Source of the DNA: Ferrimonas sediminum
GTDB taxonomy: Bacteria; Pseudomonadota; Gammaproteobacteria; Enterobacterales; Shewanellaceae
Assembly (NCBI RefSeq): GCF_900100175.1
Contig: NZ_FNEM01000014.1
Span: forward strand, 38,757-102,756
Length of the DNA: 64,000 bases
Direction: 5' to 3'
Under the pieces are notes generated by a model. That model was not told the DNA's origin and searched no databases. It worked only from the letters and a program-made list of their open reading frames with translations. Position 1 is the stretch's first letter; every line of letters begins with the position of its first letter. Position numbers and translations under genes: made by a program. This document shows, piece after piece, positions 17,568 through 26,929 of the stretch.

Positions 17568-18281
17568 ATATACCTCTGTTATTAAACGAGCTATTACCGT
17601 GGAATTTATATAACCACACTCTTTTGGGTGAGTCCCATAACCATCAATGAATATTGTTAACTCCCTCCCCACTTTTTATCTAATTGAGGTCTGGATTAAG
17701 TTCTACCCACCCTCAGGGTCATGGCCCATCATTTTCCTTTAGCCAACTGATGACCCGATTCAGTTGTTTTGATTAAGGTGAACTCTCTAGGACACTTTGT
17801 CTCAGGAGAGAAAATATAACTCCCAGGGTATGCGACTCCGATGCTGTCACCAATTTCCACGCTCTTGTCAGAGCATCATGCTGTCACTGGCGGTTGGATC
17901 GGGGCAGATGGTATACAGAGTGGCGAAGAAAGTGAGGAGGAGGTCACAAATTTGCCCGGTAAATGGCGGATTTCGGCGGTGATCGGCTTCACACTCCGGC
18001 GATGATCATGGGTGAAGCAACACCAGGGTATCCCTTGGTCTACCGTGATCGGTTTCGAAAAGAGGTGGTGAATCGTGACGAGCGATTGTTTTGCGGCACA
18101 CTGCCAGCCCTAAAGCCGGCCCCTTTTTGTTGGTGGAGCAAAAATGGTAACGGCAGCCGGTTTGATAACAGGGCGGCAGATATTCTGACTGTGACTTCAA
18201 CCACGGGGGGTGTGTATATCAGAGTGGGCAAGCGGTGGGAGAGAAAGTGTCCGCAGCGGACAGTGGGCTGCGGACGAGCAA
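17568..18281. other. Gene-poor stretch
   Basis: About 700 bases with no convincing gene. Short open frames exist on both strands but lack ribosome sites, family resemblance or compatible codon use. The only structured element seen is the hairpin at 18249-18275. It may be decayed coding sequence; I could not identify a parent. Confidence 0.5.
18249..18275 (-). terminator. Probable terminator of the TDT transporter gene
   Basis: Perfect 9-bp stem GTCCGCAGC/GCTGCGGAC, 6 bases beyond the stop on the minus strand. The following sequence has only a short T-rich stretch (ACTTTCTCTC), so termination may be weak. Confidence 0.5.
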
Positions 18282-19232
18282 TCAGGCGGTGCGGGGACGA
18301 GGCCAATAGGCGTGCAGGTAGCGGATGGCGACGTAGCTCACCAGCAACACCGCAATCGTCAATTCGATGTCCGCCATCTGTCGCAGCAGGCTCCCATCGC
18401 CGAGGCCAAACAACTGGAAGCGTTTGGCTGACTCGTACAGGGCGGTGGCGCTGACCACCAGCGGGAAGGTAAAGGCCGCGTACCCGGGACTGAAAGGCAG
18501 TCGCAACAGGTGCAGCATCGACAGGTACACCAGGGTGGTCATGGTCAGGGCGATCCCCAGTAACACCGTGACCAGCAATGGCGAGGGTGCGGATTCGATG
18601 GTCAGGTAGCCCGCCAGGGTCAGGCTGGCCGGGGCTGCCATGATGGCAAAGGTCGGGCGGGTGTGGTGCTCATCCCAAGAGAGGAAAATCAGTCGGTACA
18701 GCATGGTGGGCAGCAATATCGCGTAGCTGACCAGGCCCAGAATGATCAGTGCGTGGGCCAGGGACTGATAGTGATTGGACGGGCAGGTCAGGGCGGCGAC
18801 GATGATGCCGATGGGCGGCACAAACCAGCTGGGAATCATGTGTGACAGATTCCAGTCACGAATGCGGAAGAACACGAAGGCGCCCAGCAGCAGCAGGTGC
18901 AGGCTTACCGCCGTCAGCCACAGGCCGGTAGCGGCGGTGGGAAACACCAGCGCCAGGGATTTACTGACCATCATGGTGGCCATGGTAAAGGTGGGCATCA
19001 CGCTGCCGACCAGGGGGTCGGCAGACTCTTTCTTCAGCAGTCCGGGATGAAACACGAACTTGCTGACCACCATCAACAGCATGATGGCGGCGATGGCGGC
19101 GGCGCCGGTCTGCAACCACTGCTCCCCACCCAGGCGCTGATCCAGGCAGACACCCAGGCTGGCAATACCCAGTGCCAAGCCGGCCATAGGGGTTGGCAGG
19201 CGCTGCAGACGTTGGATGATGGATTGGGACAT
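18282..19232 (-). CDS. TDT/SLAC1 family transporter
   Basis: 316 residues with about ten predicted membrane helices and short loops, the layout of the tellurite-resistance/dicarboxylate transporter (TDT) family that includes TehA, Mae1 and plant SLAC1. Typical segments are the N-terminal PMAGLALGIASLG, the VGSVMPTFTMATMMVSK loop and WFVPPIGIIVAALTC. Substrates in the family range from C4-dicarboxylates to sulfite and chloride, so none is assigned. Divergent from a LysR gene 97 bases away, which probably controls it. Confidence 0.82.
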   Translation of the reverse strand: MSQSIIQRLQRLPTPMAGLALGIASLGVCLDQRLGGEQWLQTGAAAIAAIMLLMVVSKFVFHPGLLKKESADPLVGSVMPTFTMATMMVSKSLALVFPTAATGLWLTAVSLHLLLLGAFVFFRIRDWNLSHMIPSWFVPPIGIIVAALTCPSNHYQSLAHALIILGLVSYAILLPTMLYRLIFLSWDEHHTRPTFAIMAAPASLTLAGYLTIESAPSPLLVTVLLGIALTMTTLVYLSMLHLLRLPFSPGYAAFTFPLVVSATALYESAKRFQLFGLGDGSLLRQMADIELTIAVLLVSYVAIRYLHAYWPRPRTA

Positions 19233-19329
19233 AACGGGCCTCTGAGTTGCTCTAAATACGGGGCTATTGTCTCCCTTTTGCTAATTTAATAATATCGAAC
19301 ACTCTTGCATATCTGTTTAGGCAAATTAT

Positions 19330-20208
19330 ATGGCTGAGATCTCACTGAAACAGCTCAAAGCCTTCTGCTCGGTCGCCATCAGCGGCAATCTGGGCGTCAG
19401 TGCCGAGCAGCTGTTCCTGACCCGGGGCGCCGTCAGTCAGGCGATCAAGGGGTTGGAGGAGCAGCTACAGACCGAGCTGTTTGAGCGCCGCCAACAGCGG
19501 TTGTACCTGAACCGCCAGGGGCAGTTGCTGCGGCCGCTGGCGCAGCAGATGCTGGCCCAGCATCAGTCGATACTGGGACTGTTTCTGCCGGGCGAGTCCA
19601 TGGGTGAGCTGAGACTGGGAGCCAGCCACACCATCGGCAACTATCTGATGCCCAACCTGCTGGCAACCTCGTTGTCGCCGTTGCTGAAACAGGCCAGGAT
19701 CAGCCTGGGCAACAGCGCTCAGCTACAGCAGCAACTGCTGGACTACCAATTGGATCTGGCACTGGTTGAGTCGGAGAATATCGCCCCCTCCTTGCAGCGG
19801 CTACTGTGGCGTCAGGATGAGATGGTGCTGATTGCCCCGCCGGACAGTGACTGGCTGGCAGAGAGCATTGACTGGGAGGTGTTATCCCGTCAACGCTGGG
19901 TACTGCGGGAGCGGCACTCCGGCAGTCGAGAGCAGTTTGACTATCATCTGGCACCAAAGCTGACCGCGACACCGCCTATCACCGAGCTGGGCAGTCTGGA
20001 GGCGGTGGTACGCAGCGTCATGGCCGGGATCGGCGTGTCGTTGGTATCGAGACTGGCTTGCGAGCAGGCGCTGCAGCAAGGGTTGGTCAGACAGCAGCCA
20101 TTGCCTCAGCCGCTGTATCGCAGGTTATCTCTGGTGTGCCAGCCGGGCAGTGCTGCACTACCTGTGGTCAAGGCCACCATTGAGGCGCTGCAGTGCGTGA
20201 CTGATTAA
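19330..20208 (+). CDS. LysR family regulator, divergent from TDT transporter
   Basis: 292 residues. N-terminal winged helix (LKQLKAFCSVAISGNLGVSA, then LTRGAVSQAIKGLEEQLQTELFERR) and a LysR substrate-binding domain from about residue 90. The binding domain has the CysR/YeiE-like segment ELRLGASHTIGNYLMP. The divergent arrangement with the TDT gene suggests that it regulates that gene and itself from the shared intergenic region. Its 3' end overlaps the convergent repeat-protein gene by 4 bases. Confidence 0.88.
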   Translation: MAEISLKQLKAFCSVAISGNLGVSAEQLFLTRGAVSQAIKGLEEQLQTELFERRQQRLYLNRQGQLLRPLAQQMLAQHQSILGLFLPGESMGELRLGASHTIGNYLMPNLLATSLSPLLKQARISLGNSAQLQQQLLDYQLDLALVESENIAPSLQRLLWRQDEMVLIAPPDSDWLAESIDWEVLSRQRWVLRERHSGSREQFDYHLAPKLTATPPITELGSLEAVVRSVMAGIGVSLVSRLACEQALQQGLVRQQPLPQPLYRRLSLVCQPGSAALPVVKATIEALQCVTD

Positions 20209-21404
20209 TCGGCTGTGATCACCGGTGGGAATGGCATCGGTGGATCCTGCCGATACTGAGTACCCATGACCGGTGGAAACGGCATCGTGTCATCGTCGTT
20301 CGAATCCGTACTGCCCGGCAGGGGCGGCGGCCGGTTGGGGACTATGGGCTTGCCCTGTTCGTCGAGAAACAGCGGCGGCAGTACCGTATCCGGATAGATG
20401 GGGTTGCCGTTGTTATCAAGCATGATTGGAGGGAAAGGCATGTCCGGATACACCGGGTTGCCGTTTTCATCCAGGATCGGCGGGTAGGGCGGGGTCGGAA
20501 TGATCGGGTCGCCATTGGCATCCAGAGGCAGGCCGCTGATGGTGGGGGTGCCCTGTTCGTCGAGGGCGTCCGGCGGCAGCAGTCCGGCGGCGTCCCAATA
20601 GGCCAGCACCAGGTTGTCGTCCCAGGTCAGCGGGTCAACCCACAGATTCGGGTTGTCTTTCATAAACTGGTGCACATACTGCCGGGCTTCCTGCGGGTTT
20701 TCGAAGGTTGCCCGGTACAGGCAGCCACTCTGGCGGCAGTAGTGGAATACCTCTTTAAACCCCGGCGGTGGCTTCATCCCCCAGTTTTGTTCCCAGGGCC
20801 CCATCATCGGGTCATCGAAGAACATCGACAGCTGCTCGTCGACGAAGATCTCCGGGTTGTTGTAGATGAACTCGGCCTGGGCCAGGGTGTATTCGGCAAA
20901 AAATACATCGCCGCCTACGGTTTTGCGCACGTACATCATGTCGCCCACTACCAGAGGCACGTTGTCCTGCTCCATCATCGACATCAGCCGATCATAGTCC
21001 GGATCACCCGGTTGGATGACGGTGCTGGCGGTTTGGTAGGGGGAGTCTGACGGCGGGCTGGTGTCGACGGCGGCCTCGGCCTCATCACGGCTGTAGCCAA
21101 AATGAGGCGGCGACTCACCTTGCCCCCGGGCGGCCAGGGTTGCCGTATCCGTGCCGGCCGGAGCCTCGGCGGACTGTGGACTGGTGGCCGAGTTGGCTTG
21201 CAGCTTTCGCTCGAGCACCGCACTGGGGTGGCTGGCCGCCGGTTCAGTGCCGGGATTCAGTAACAGGGCGATGGCGTCGGCTTCCTCTGAGGCAGCGGGG
21301 GCAGCGGGGGCAGCGGGGATCGCCGACACCGCCGCGTCCTGATGGTAAACCCATCCGAGCGCAGCGCCGGTTAGCGCCAATACCAAAGCTCCACGAAAAC
21401 TCAT
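20205..21404 (-). CDS. Secreted/anchored protein with proline-rich C-terminal repeats
   Basis: 399 residues, family not recognised. An N-terminal hydrophobic segment (about 3-20) acts as signal or anchor, followed by an Ala/Pro-rich linker to about residue 125. The middle (about 130-280) looks folded, with acidic and aromatic residues (MMGPWEQNWGMKPPPGF) and two Cys (CRQSGC). From about residue 290 come four repeats of roughly 18 residues with the core LDxNGNPxxP followed by PP (for example LDENGNPVYPDMPFPPI, LDNNGNPIYPDTVLPPLF), then more PP-rich sequence. Probably exported; role unknown. Single gene, divergent from asd. Confidence 0.65.
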   Translation of the reverse strand: MSFRGALVLALTGAALGWVYHQDAAVSAIPAAPAAPAASEEADAIALLLNPGTEPAASHPSAVLERKLQANSATSPQSAEAPAGTDTATLAARGQGESPPHFGYSRDEAEAAVDTSPPSDSPYQTASTVIQPGDPDYDRLMSMMEQDNVPLVVGDMMYVRKTVGGDVFFAEYTLAQAEFIYNNPEIFVDEQLSMFFDDPMMGPWEQNWGMKPPPGFKEVFHYCRQSGCLYRATFENPQEARQYVHQFMKDNPNLWVDPLTWDDNLVLAYWDAAGLLPPDALDEQGTPTISGLPLDANGDPIIPTPPYPPILDENGNPVYPDMPFPPIMLDNNGNPIYPDTVLPPLFLDEQGKPIVPNRPPPLPGSTDSNDDDTMPFPPVMGTQYRQDPPMPFPPVITAD

Positions 21405-21588
21405 CGCCTGCCTACCTGCTGAAGAGAGGTCATTCTAACAGACAAAAAAGCGCCTAACACAGCAGAAATCGATGGTCCGTCAGCCATTGAATTCATTAAT
21501 GGTGTTATCCCTGGCGCCGCTGTGGACGTGTAGCCGTCCAAATGCTAGTGTCGGTGGCAATGGTTGTTGCCTGTTGAGGAGAGTTGGC

Positions 21589-22698
21589 ATGAGAGTGGGT
21601 TTAGTGGGATGGCGTGGCATGGTGGGGTCGGTATTGGTGCAGCGAATGCAGGAGGAGGGTGACTTCAAACGCATTGACGCTACCTTCTTTACCACCTCTC
21701 AAGCGGGGCAGCCGGCTCCGGAGTTGGCCAGCACCGAGGTATTGGTGGATGCCCACGATTTGGATGCCATCGCCACCATGGATGTGGTGATCTCCTGCCA
21801 GGGCTCGTCCTACACCGACGCGGTGTACCCCAAACTGCAACAGGCGGGCTGGGAAGGTTACTGGATTGATGCGGCATCCAGCCTGCGAATGGATCCCCAG
21901 GCCACCATCGTGCTGGATCCGGTCAATCGTGGTGTCATCGATGCCGCTCTGGATGCGGGAAAGACCACCTTTGTCGGCGGCAACTGCACCGTATCGTTGA
22001 TGTTGATGGCCATCGGCGGGCTGTTGGAAGCCGATCTGGTGGAGTGGGTCAGCCCCATGACCTACCAGGCCGCCTCTGGCGGTGGTGCCCGCCATATGCG
22101 CGAGCTGTTGGGCCAGATGGGGGATCTACACAGCGAGGTGGCCGAGCAACTGGCCGATTCCCACTCGGCCATTCTCGACATCGAAAAGGCGGTGACCGCC
22201 AAGATGAACTCCGGTGAACTGGCCACGGATCAATTTGGGGTGCCACTGGCCGGCAGCCTGATCCCCTGGATTGATTCACCACTGCCCTCCGGCCAGAGTC
22301 GCGAAGAGTGGAAAGCCGAGGCCGAGGCCAACAAGATTTTGGCGACCGACAACCCCGTCGCTATCGACGGTTTATGTGTGCGGGTCGGGGCACTGCGCTG
22401 CCACAGCCAGGCACTGACCATTAAGCTGAAGCGGGATCTGCCACTGGCGGAGATTGAAGCGCTGTTGGCCGGGCACAACGACTGGGTGCAGCTGGTGGAC
22501 AACACGCCGGAGGCCACCCGGGAGGCGTTGACGCCAACCGCCGTGACCGGAACGCTCAATGTGCCGGTGGGACGGTTGCGTAAACTGTCCATGGGGCCTG
22601 AGTATCTGTCGGCCTTTACCGTTGGCGACCAGCTGCTGTGGGGCGCCGCCGAGCCACTGCGCCGTATGCTTTCTATACTGGTGGCGCGTCAGGGCTGA
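21589..22698 (+). CDS. asd: Aspartate-semialdehyde dehydrogenase
   Basis: 369 residues, NADP-dependent reductive dephosphorylation of aspartyl phosphate to aspartate semialdehyde, the branch point to lysine/diaminopimelate, threonine and methionine. N-terminal Rossmann motif [18 protein letters not shown], catalytic Cys 133 in GGNCTVS, and [10 protein letters not shown] typical of the gammaproteobacterial Asd type. Start ATG 21589 has GAGGAGA at good spacing and gives the standard N-terminus; the reading further upstream is not family-like. No lysine riboswitch was seen in the leader. Confidence 0.96.
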   Translation: MRVGLVGWRGMVGSVLVQRMQEEGDFKRIDATFFTTSQAGQPAPELASTEVLVDAHDLDAIATMDVVISCQGSSYTDAVYPKLQQAGWEGYWIDAASSLRMDPQATIVLDPVNRGVIDAALDAGKTTFVGGNCTVSLMLMAIGGLLEADLVEWVSPMTYQAASGGGARHMRELLGQMGDLHSEVAEQLADSHSAILDIEKAVTAKMNSGELATDQFGVPLAGSLIPWIDSPLPSGQSREEWKAEAEANKILATDNPVAIDGLCVRVGALRCHSQALTIKLKRDLPLAEIEALLAGHNDWVQLVDNTPEATREALTPTAVTGTLNVPVGRLRKLSMGPEYLSAFTVGDQLLWGAAEPLRRMLSILVARQG

Positions 22699-22786
22699 TC
22701 CAGTGCATGTTTTGCCGGATTGTCCTCGCCGCAGGGCAAGCCGGCAGGATATACTGCCGCTTTGATTGTTGGTTCCCGGAGAGCGG

Positions 22787-23146
22787 ATGTTTACCAAGCT
22801 GTTAGTCACCTTGTTGGTGATCGTGGTTGCCATGATGAGTATGAAAGGGCGCAAGCCCCAGGAGCGCCCCAGCTTCAAGGCGCCCTCCATGGCCACCAGC
22901 TGGTTGCGCTTTTTGGCCCCGGCGATTGCGGCGGCGCTGCTGCTGTTGGCGGCGGCCTATTCCGGCTGGCAGTGGATGCAGGGCCAGCAGGTGTTGCAGA
23001 TAAAGATCATCGATGCCGAGCATCAGCAGGTGACCACTTACGAGGTGCATCGCAAAGACCTGGATGGACGTCGTTTTACCACTCGCGACGGCCTGTGGGT
23101 CGAGTTGGGCGCCGGTGAGCGAATGGAAATTTCTCAGCTAAAATAA
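22787..23146 (+). CDS. Conserved small membrane protein, unknown function
   Basis: 119 residues: N-terminal hydrophobic helix (about 3-20), a short basic loop (KGRKPQERPSFK), a second helix (about 42-68, LAPAIAAALLLLAAAYSGW), then a compact periplasmic or cytoplasmic domain of about 50 residues (VLQIKIIDAEHQQVTTYEVH). Start at 22787 chosen for GGAGAG just upstream. It sits between asd and corA on the same strand with separate spacing. No family assigned. Confidence 0.65.
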   Translation: MFTKLLVTLLVIVVAMMSMKGRKPQERPSFKAPSMATSWLRFLAPAIAAALLLLAAAYSGWQWMQGQQVLQIKIIDAEHQQVTTYEVHRKDLDGRRFTTRDGLWVELGAGERMEISQLK

Positions 23147-23215
23147 ACACTAACAATTTCGTTCAATCCTTGTATCATCGTTGCGAAAGTTAGGATTGCG
23201 GCTGAGGAGAACTTG

Positions 23216-24163
23216 ATGATCACCGCTTATCTGCAACGCGAAGGCGTATGGGACATGGTTGACCTCAGTCCCGAAGACGGCATTCCCAAGCACACCATGT
23301 GGATCGATCTGTTCCGTCCCGATGACGATGAACGTCAGTGGTTATCCCGCTACCTGTATGAAGAAGCTCCGGATGAAGAGGACATCAATGAGATTGAGGC
23401 TTCGGCCCGTTTCTACCTCGACAACGATGGCCTGCACATCAACTCTTTGTTTCCCCAACGCGTCGGTTCTGAAGTTCGGGCCATCAACGTTTTTTTTCTG
23501 ATTCAACCCAACCGGCTGTTTACCATACGCGAAGAGGACGTCGGTCTGATTCGTCTGCTGCGCAACTACCTGCGTCTTGGCCGCATTGAGGCCGACCGCC
23601 CCCAGGGCCTGCTGGTGGAGCTGTTTAACCTGAAAGTGGATTACCTGTCGGACCAGCTCGAGGATGTCTATACCGTCCTCGATGAGTTGTCGGAAGAGGT
23701 GTTCGACAACGAGAAGCTGGATGAGGTGTTCAAGCAGATCACCCTGCAGGAGGACGGCAACGGTAAGATCCGCCTGTCGCTGCTCGATACCCAGCGAGGG
23801 TTAAGGTACATGCAGCGCTACTACCGCCGTCAGCTGCAGGAAGATGAGATCAAGGACGTCAAAGAGATGCTGTCCGACATTGAGTCGCTGCTGCCGCACA
23901 CCCAGTTTCTGTTCGACAAGATCAACTTTCTGCTGGATGCCGCCATGGGTTTCACCAGTTTGCAGCAGAACAAGATCATCAAGATCTTCTCGGTAGCGGC
24001 GGTGGTGTTTCTGCCGCCGACCCTGATTGCGTCTATCTATGGCATGAACTTTACCGCCATGCCGGAGCTGGCCTGGGAGGTGGGCTATCCGCTGGCGCTG
24101 GGGCTGATGCTCGGCAGCGCGGTGGGCACCTACTGGTTCTTTAAGCGTAAAGGCTGGCTGTAA
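23216..24163 (+). CDS. corA: CorA magnesium/cobalt transporter
   Basis: 315 residues, homopentameric Mg2+ channel. A large acidic cytoplasmic N-terminal domain, a long stalk helix, and two C-terminal helices separated by the selectivity motif in IYGMNF (about residue 278), ending in the basic KRKGWL. All family marks are intact. ATG 23216 has GAGGAGA 5 bases upstream. No Mg-responsive leader structure was recognised. Confidence 0.95.
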   Translation: MITAYLQREGVWDMVDLSPEDGIPKHTMWIDLFRPDDDERQWLSRYLYEEAPDEEDINEIEASARFYLDNDGLHINSLFPQRVGSEVRAINVFFLIQPNRLFTIREEDVGLIRLLRNYLRLGRIEADRPQGLLVELFNLKVDYLSDQLEDVYTVLDELSEEVFDNEKLDEVFKQITLQEDGNGKIRLSLLDTQRGLRYMQRYYRRQLQEDEIKDVKEMLSDIESLLPHTQFLFDKINFLLDAAMGFTSLQQNKIIKIFSVAAVVFLPPTLIASIYGMNFTAMPELAWEVGYPLALGLMLGSAVGTYWFFKRKGWL

Positions 24164-24214
24164 CCCCGACGCCTGGGCTACAATGCCCGCCGTTTTTGAG
24201 TTGTGGAGAGCACT

Positions 24215-24493
24215 ATGGCACGCGCATCGGCCCGTCATATTCTGGTGAAAACCGAACAGGAAGCCCTGAAACTGAAGCAGATGATTGCCAAGGGGGCGGA
24301 CTTTGGTCAGTTGGCCAAGAAGCACTCATTGTGCCCCTCTAAGCGCAAGCAGGGAGATCTGGGCGAATTCGGCCCGGGGCAGATGGTGAAGGCGTTTGAT
24401 AACGTGGTGTTCAAAAAGCCGGTGCTGGAGGTCCATGGCCCGGTAAAAACCAAATTTGGTTACCACCTTATCCAGACCCTGTACCGCAGTTAA
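24215..24493 (+). CDS. ppiC: Peptidyl-prolyl cis-trans isomerase C (parvulin)
   Basis: 92 residues, a stand-alone parvulin domain without signal peptide, so cytoplasmic. Family motifs: [50 protein letters not shown] 24215 follows GGAGAG. Ends at a strong terminator. Confidence 0.95.
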   Translation: MARASARHILVKTEQEALKLKQMIAKGADFGQLAKKHSLCPSKRKQGDLGEFGPGQMVKAFDNVVFKKPVLEVHGPVKTKFGYHLIQTLYRS

Positions 24494-24507
24494 GCACGGA
24501 ATCCAAC

Positions 24508-24543
24508 GACGCCCGCACGAATCGCTCGGTCGGGCGTTTTTTT
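24508..24543 (+). terminator. Terminator of ppiC
   Basis: Stem CGCCCG/CGGGCG (24510-24515 with 24531-24536) followed by seven T. Confidence 0.85.
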
Positions 24544-24651
24544 GTACTTTTTTCGAAGGGGTTTCATTTCTGTGATCCCGTTAGCTGATCTCAGTGTACA
24601 GCCGTACGCATAATGTCGAACCTCGTAGTTTGACAGTGAGTTGGTGGAATA

Positions 24652-24978
24652 ATGCAACACGCATGCAGCCAGTGTGGTACTAAGCTGGACCTGGAGATGA
24701 TCGTTTGTAGCGGCTGTGGCGCCGGTCAACATATGGACGCCTTTGCCGGCGTCGACCCGGACGTAAAGCTGAAAAGTCGTCGCAAGACCGCCTGGCTAAG
24801 CCTGTTTCTAGGTGGCTTTGGTGCGCATAAATTCTATCTGGGTCAACCCTTTAAAGGGGCTGCCTATCTACTGTTCTGCTGGACTCTGGTGCCATCGGCA
24901 CTGGGGGTGGTCGAGGCCATCCGCACCTTCAAGATGACCTCGCTGCAGTTCCAGTTCCGTCAGCGTCAGCTGGCCTGA
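24652..24978 (+). CDS. TM2 domain protein with zinc ribbon
   Basis: 108 residues. An N-terminal zinc ribbon (CSQCGTKLDLEMIVCSGCG, two CxxC pairs), a linker, then a TM2 domain from about residue 42 with two membrane helices and the conserved GGFGAHKFYLGQ motif between them. TM2 proteins are small membrane proteins of mostly unknown role. The 3' end overlaps the convergent reductase gene by 13 bases. Confidence 0.85.
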   Translation: MQHACSQCGTKLDLEMIVCSGCGAGQHMDAFAGVDPDVKLKSRRKTAWLSLFLGGFGAHKFYLGQPFKGAAYLLFCWTLVPSALGVVEAIRTFKMTSLQFQFRQRQLA

Positions 24979-26057
24979 GCCTGACCGTCGCTGGCACCGG
25001 TATCGCCGCTGAGTCGAATGTGACCGCTGCCGGGCAAACTCTCCACCAATTGCCACCCCATCAGTGTGGATGGGGTGTGGTAGCCGCTGTGATCCGGGTT
25101 CTGTAGCAGGAATTCGGTGACCGCCAGGGCACCGGTAACGGTGACGTCATAGCCGTTGGCGGTGTCCAGTCGCGCTTCAATCCGCTGGCCTTTTTCGTTA
25201 CTCACCTCTCCCCAGATCACCGTGGTGTGGCGGGCACGCTGGCTGTCACTGGGACCGGTCAAGGATGCCTCGATGCGGTTTTTGATCAGCGCCTGCACCC
25301 AGCCCAGCCCCATTAAACCCCGTACCCAGTTGATCCGCTTTAGCTGTTTGACCTTGCGGGCCGACATCGGGATGTAGACTTCGATGTTGTCGATGGCGGT
25401 GCTGAACCAGGCGGTAGACAGATCGCCCCAGGGGATGGAAACCGCCAGTTTCGGGGTGTCGGCAAAGGCGATGGTGCGGGTTTTGTGGGCCAGTGGCGTG
25501 GCGACCAGTTTACCCTGTTGGCGAATCATACTGCCTTTGGGCAGGGCTTCGGCGGAGGTTTTGGCGGTGCCGCGGGAGAAGCCGCTGCGGCTGTCGAACG
25601 CCAGCGTCAGCCGAGTGGCGTCGGGCATCGCCTGCTTGAGGCGGGCGGCCACGCAATCGGTGGGGATTACGTCAAAACCGACACCGGGGATCAGCACCAC
25701 ATTAGCGGCCTTGGCCTGGTCGCTCAGTTGTTGACCCAGCTCAAACACCGCCACTTCGCCGGTAATGTCCAGGTAGTGACACCCCTGAGCGATGCAAGCC
25801 CGCATCATCGGTTCGGCGGTGGCAGAGAAGGGGCCGGCACAGTGCAGTACCAGGTCGATGTCCGCCAGATCGCTGCCGCTCATGTCATGCAGATCGAAAC
25901 AGCGATAGGGCAGCTCCAGCTGCTTTGCCAGTGCCTCAATCGCCTGCGGGTTGCGTCCGGCGAGGATCGGTTTCAGGCCACGCCGCACCGCTTCTTCGGC
26001 AATCAGTTTGCCGGTATAGCCGTTGGCGCCATAGATCATCCAGTTTGATGTACTCAT
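24966..26057 (-). CDS. Saccharopine dehydrogenase-like / trans-acting enoyl reductase family
   Basis: 363 residues. N-terminal NAD(P)-binding Rossmann fold with IYGANGYTGKLIAEEA and a typical beta-alpha order to about residue 150 (VLHCAGPFSATAEPMMRACI, HYLDITGEV). This is the saccharopine dehydrogenase NADP-binding family; close bacterial relatives act as enoyl reductases on lipids. Real lysine metabolism is unlikely given the context. It lies one base after the SDR gene, so both come from one transcript divergent from the acyl-CoA dehydrogenase operon. Confidence 0.78.
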   Translation of the reverse strand: MSTSNWMIYGANGYTGKLIAEEAVRRGLKPILAGRNPQAIEALAKQLELPYRCFDLHDMSGSDLADIDLVLHCAGPFSATAEPMMRACIAQGCHYLDITGEVAVFELGQQLSDQAKAANVVLIPGVGFDVIPTDCVAARLKQAMPDATRLTLAFDSRSGFSRGTAKTSAEALPKGSMIRQQGKLVATPLAHKTRTIAFADTPKLAVSIPWGDLSTAWFSTAIDNIEVYIPMSARKVKQLKRINWVRGLMGLGWVQALIKNRIEASLTGPSDSQRARHTTVIWGEVSNEKGQRIEARLDTANGYDVTVTGALAVTEFLLQNPDHSGYHTPSTLMGWQLVESLPGSGHIRLSGDTGASDGQAQAS

Positions 26058-26058
26058 C

Positions 26059-26832
26059 TCAGTGTCCTTTCACAGTTTGTTGCAGTACCTGCTTGAAAAA
26101 CAGGTTCGGCAGCCAGCGCTTTACCCGCCAGGCCTGGCGAGATTTCTTGTGGGGCAGAATCAGAAACTCGCCGGCGATGGCGTGCTCAATCAGGTAGTCG
26201 GCCACGTCGGCGGCAGACAGTTCGGAGCGCTGCATCATCTTGCCTGCCGGGGCGGCGATGGCCTTACCCTGGGCATTGAGAGAGTCCAGCAGCGGGGTCT
26301 GAAAGAAGGCGGGGCACACGGCGCTGACCTGGATGCCGCGGGGGCGCCACTCAAATCTCAGGGTTTCGCTCAGGCTCAGCAGGGCGGCTTTGGAGACGTT
26401 GTAGGCGGCCATGTAGGGGGCGTTGGCGACCGCTGCCATGGAGACGATGTTGATCAGGTAGCTGCCTTTGCCCAGGAACGGGCTGACCAACCGGCTGAGG
26501 CGAACACTGGCCATCAGGTTGATGTCGAGGCAGCGTTGCCACTCGCTGTCGGGCAGGGATTCAAAGAGACCACCGGACGCCACCCCGGCATTGTTCAGTA
26601 CCCAGGCAAATTGCGGCTGCTGTTGCTGGCATAGCGCCTCCAGTCTGGCCAGGGTATCCCGGTCGGTCAGATCGCCGGCCAGCAACTGATGACTGCCACC
26701 CAGCTGTTGGTTCAACTGCTCCAGAGCTGCCGGATCCCTGTCCAGCAGCCACAGCCTGGCGCCCCGTTTGGCAAAGGCTTTGGCCAGCTCGATGCCCAGG
26801 CCACCACTGGCCCCGGTCAGCAACACATCCAT
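26059..26832 (-). CDS. SDR family oxidoreductase
   Basis: 257 residues, classical short-chain dehydrogenase: TGASGGLGIELA cofactor motif at residues 6-17, NNAG in WVLNNAGVA, catalytic Ser and YxxxK in YMAAYNVSKAALLSL. The C-terminal extension RQAWRVKRWLPNLFFK is basic and amphipathic, as in membrane-associated SDRs acting on fatty acyl substrates. Start 26832 puts the Rossmann motif at the N-terminus and has GGAG upstream. First gene of a two-gene operon facing the TetR-type operator at 26854. Confidence 0.87.
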   Translation of the reverse strand: MDVLLTGASGGLGIELAKAFAKRGARLWLLDRDPAALEQLNQQLGGSHQLLAGDLTDRDTLARLEALCQQQQPQFAWVLNNAGVASGGLFESLPDSEWQRCLDINLMASVRLSRLVSPFLGKGSYLINIVSMAAVANAPYMAAYNVSKAALLSLSETLRFEWRPRGIQVSAVCPAFFQTPLLDSLNAQGKAIAAPAGKMMQRSELSAADVADYLIEHAIAGEFLILPHKKSRQAWRVKRWLPNLFFKQVLQQTVKGH

Positions 26833-26853
26833 ATGTTTGTCTCCGTTAAAAAT

Positions 26854-26869
26854 CGAACGTTCGTTCGTT
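26854..26869. promoter_or_regulatory. Candidate TetR operator in the divergent promoter region
   Basis: CGAACGTTCG palindrome (26854-26863) immediately followed by TTCGTT, giving interlocked CGAACG/CGTTCG half-sites. It lies between the two divergent operons, next to a plus-strand -35 TTGACG (26871-26876) with a poor -10 17 bases on. The linked TetR gene at 28795 is the obvious candidate ligand; binding is inferred. Confidence 0.55.
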
Positions 26870-26929
26870 ATTGACGATAAACTAAACACCTTGTAGGGTG
26901 AAGGCAAGTCACATTTTAGTCGGATTGCG

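Noticed and set aside
17963-18454. 163-codon plus-strand frame
   Set aside because: Arg/Ser-rich, runs into the 3' end of the TDT gene on the other strand, no SD or family.
21405-21588. Lysine riboswitch before asd
   Set aside because: No conserved junction motifs or terminator/antiterminator pair found in the leader.
23147-23215. Magnesium-responsive leader before corA
   Set aside because: The gap is only 69 bases and contains no recognisable structured leader.
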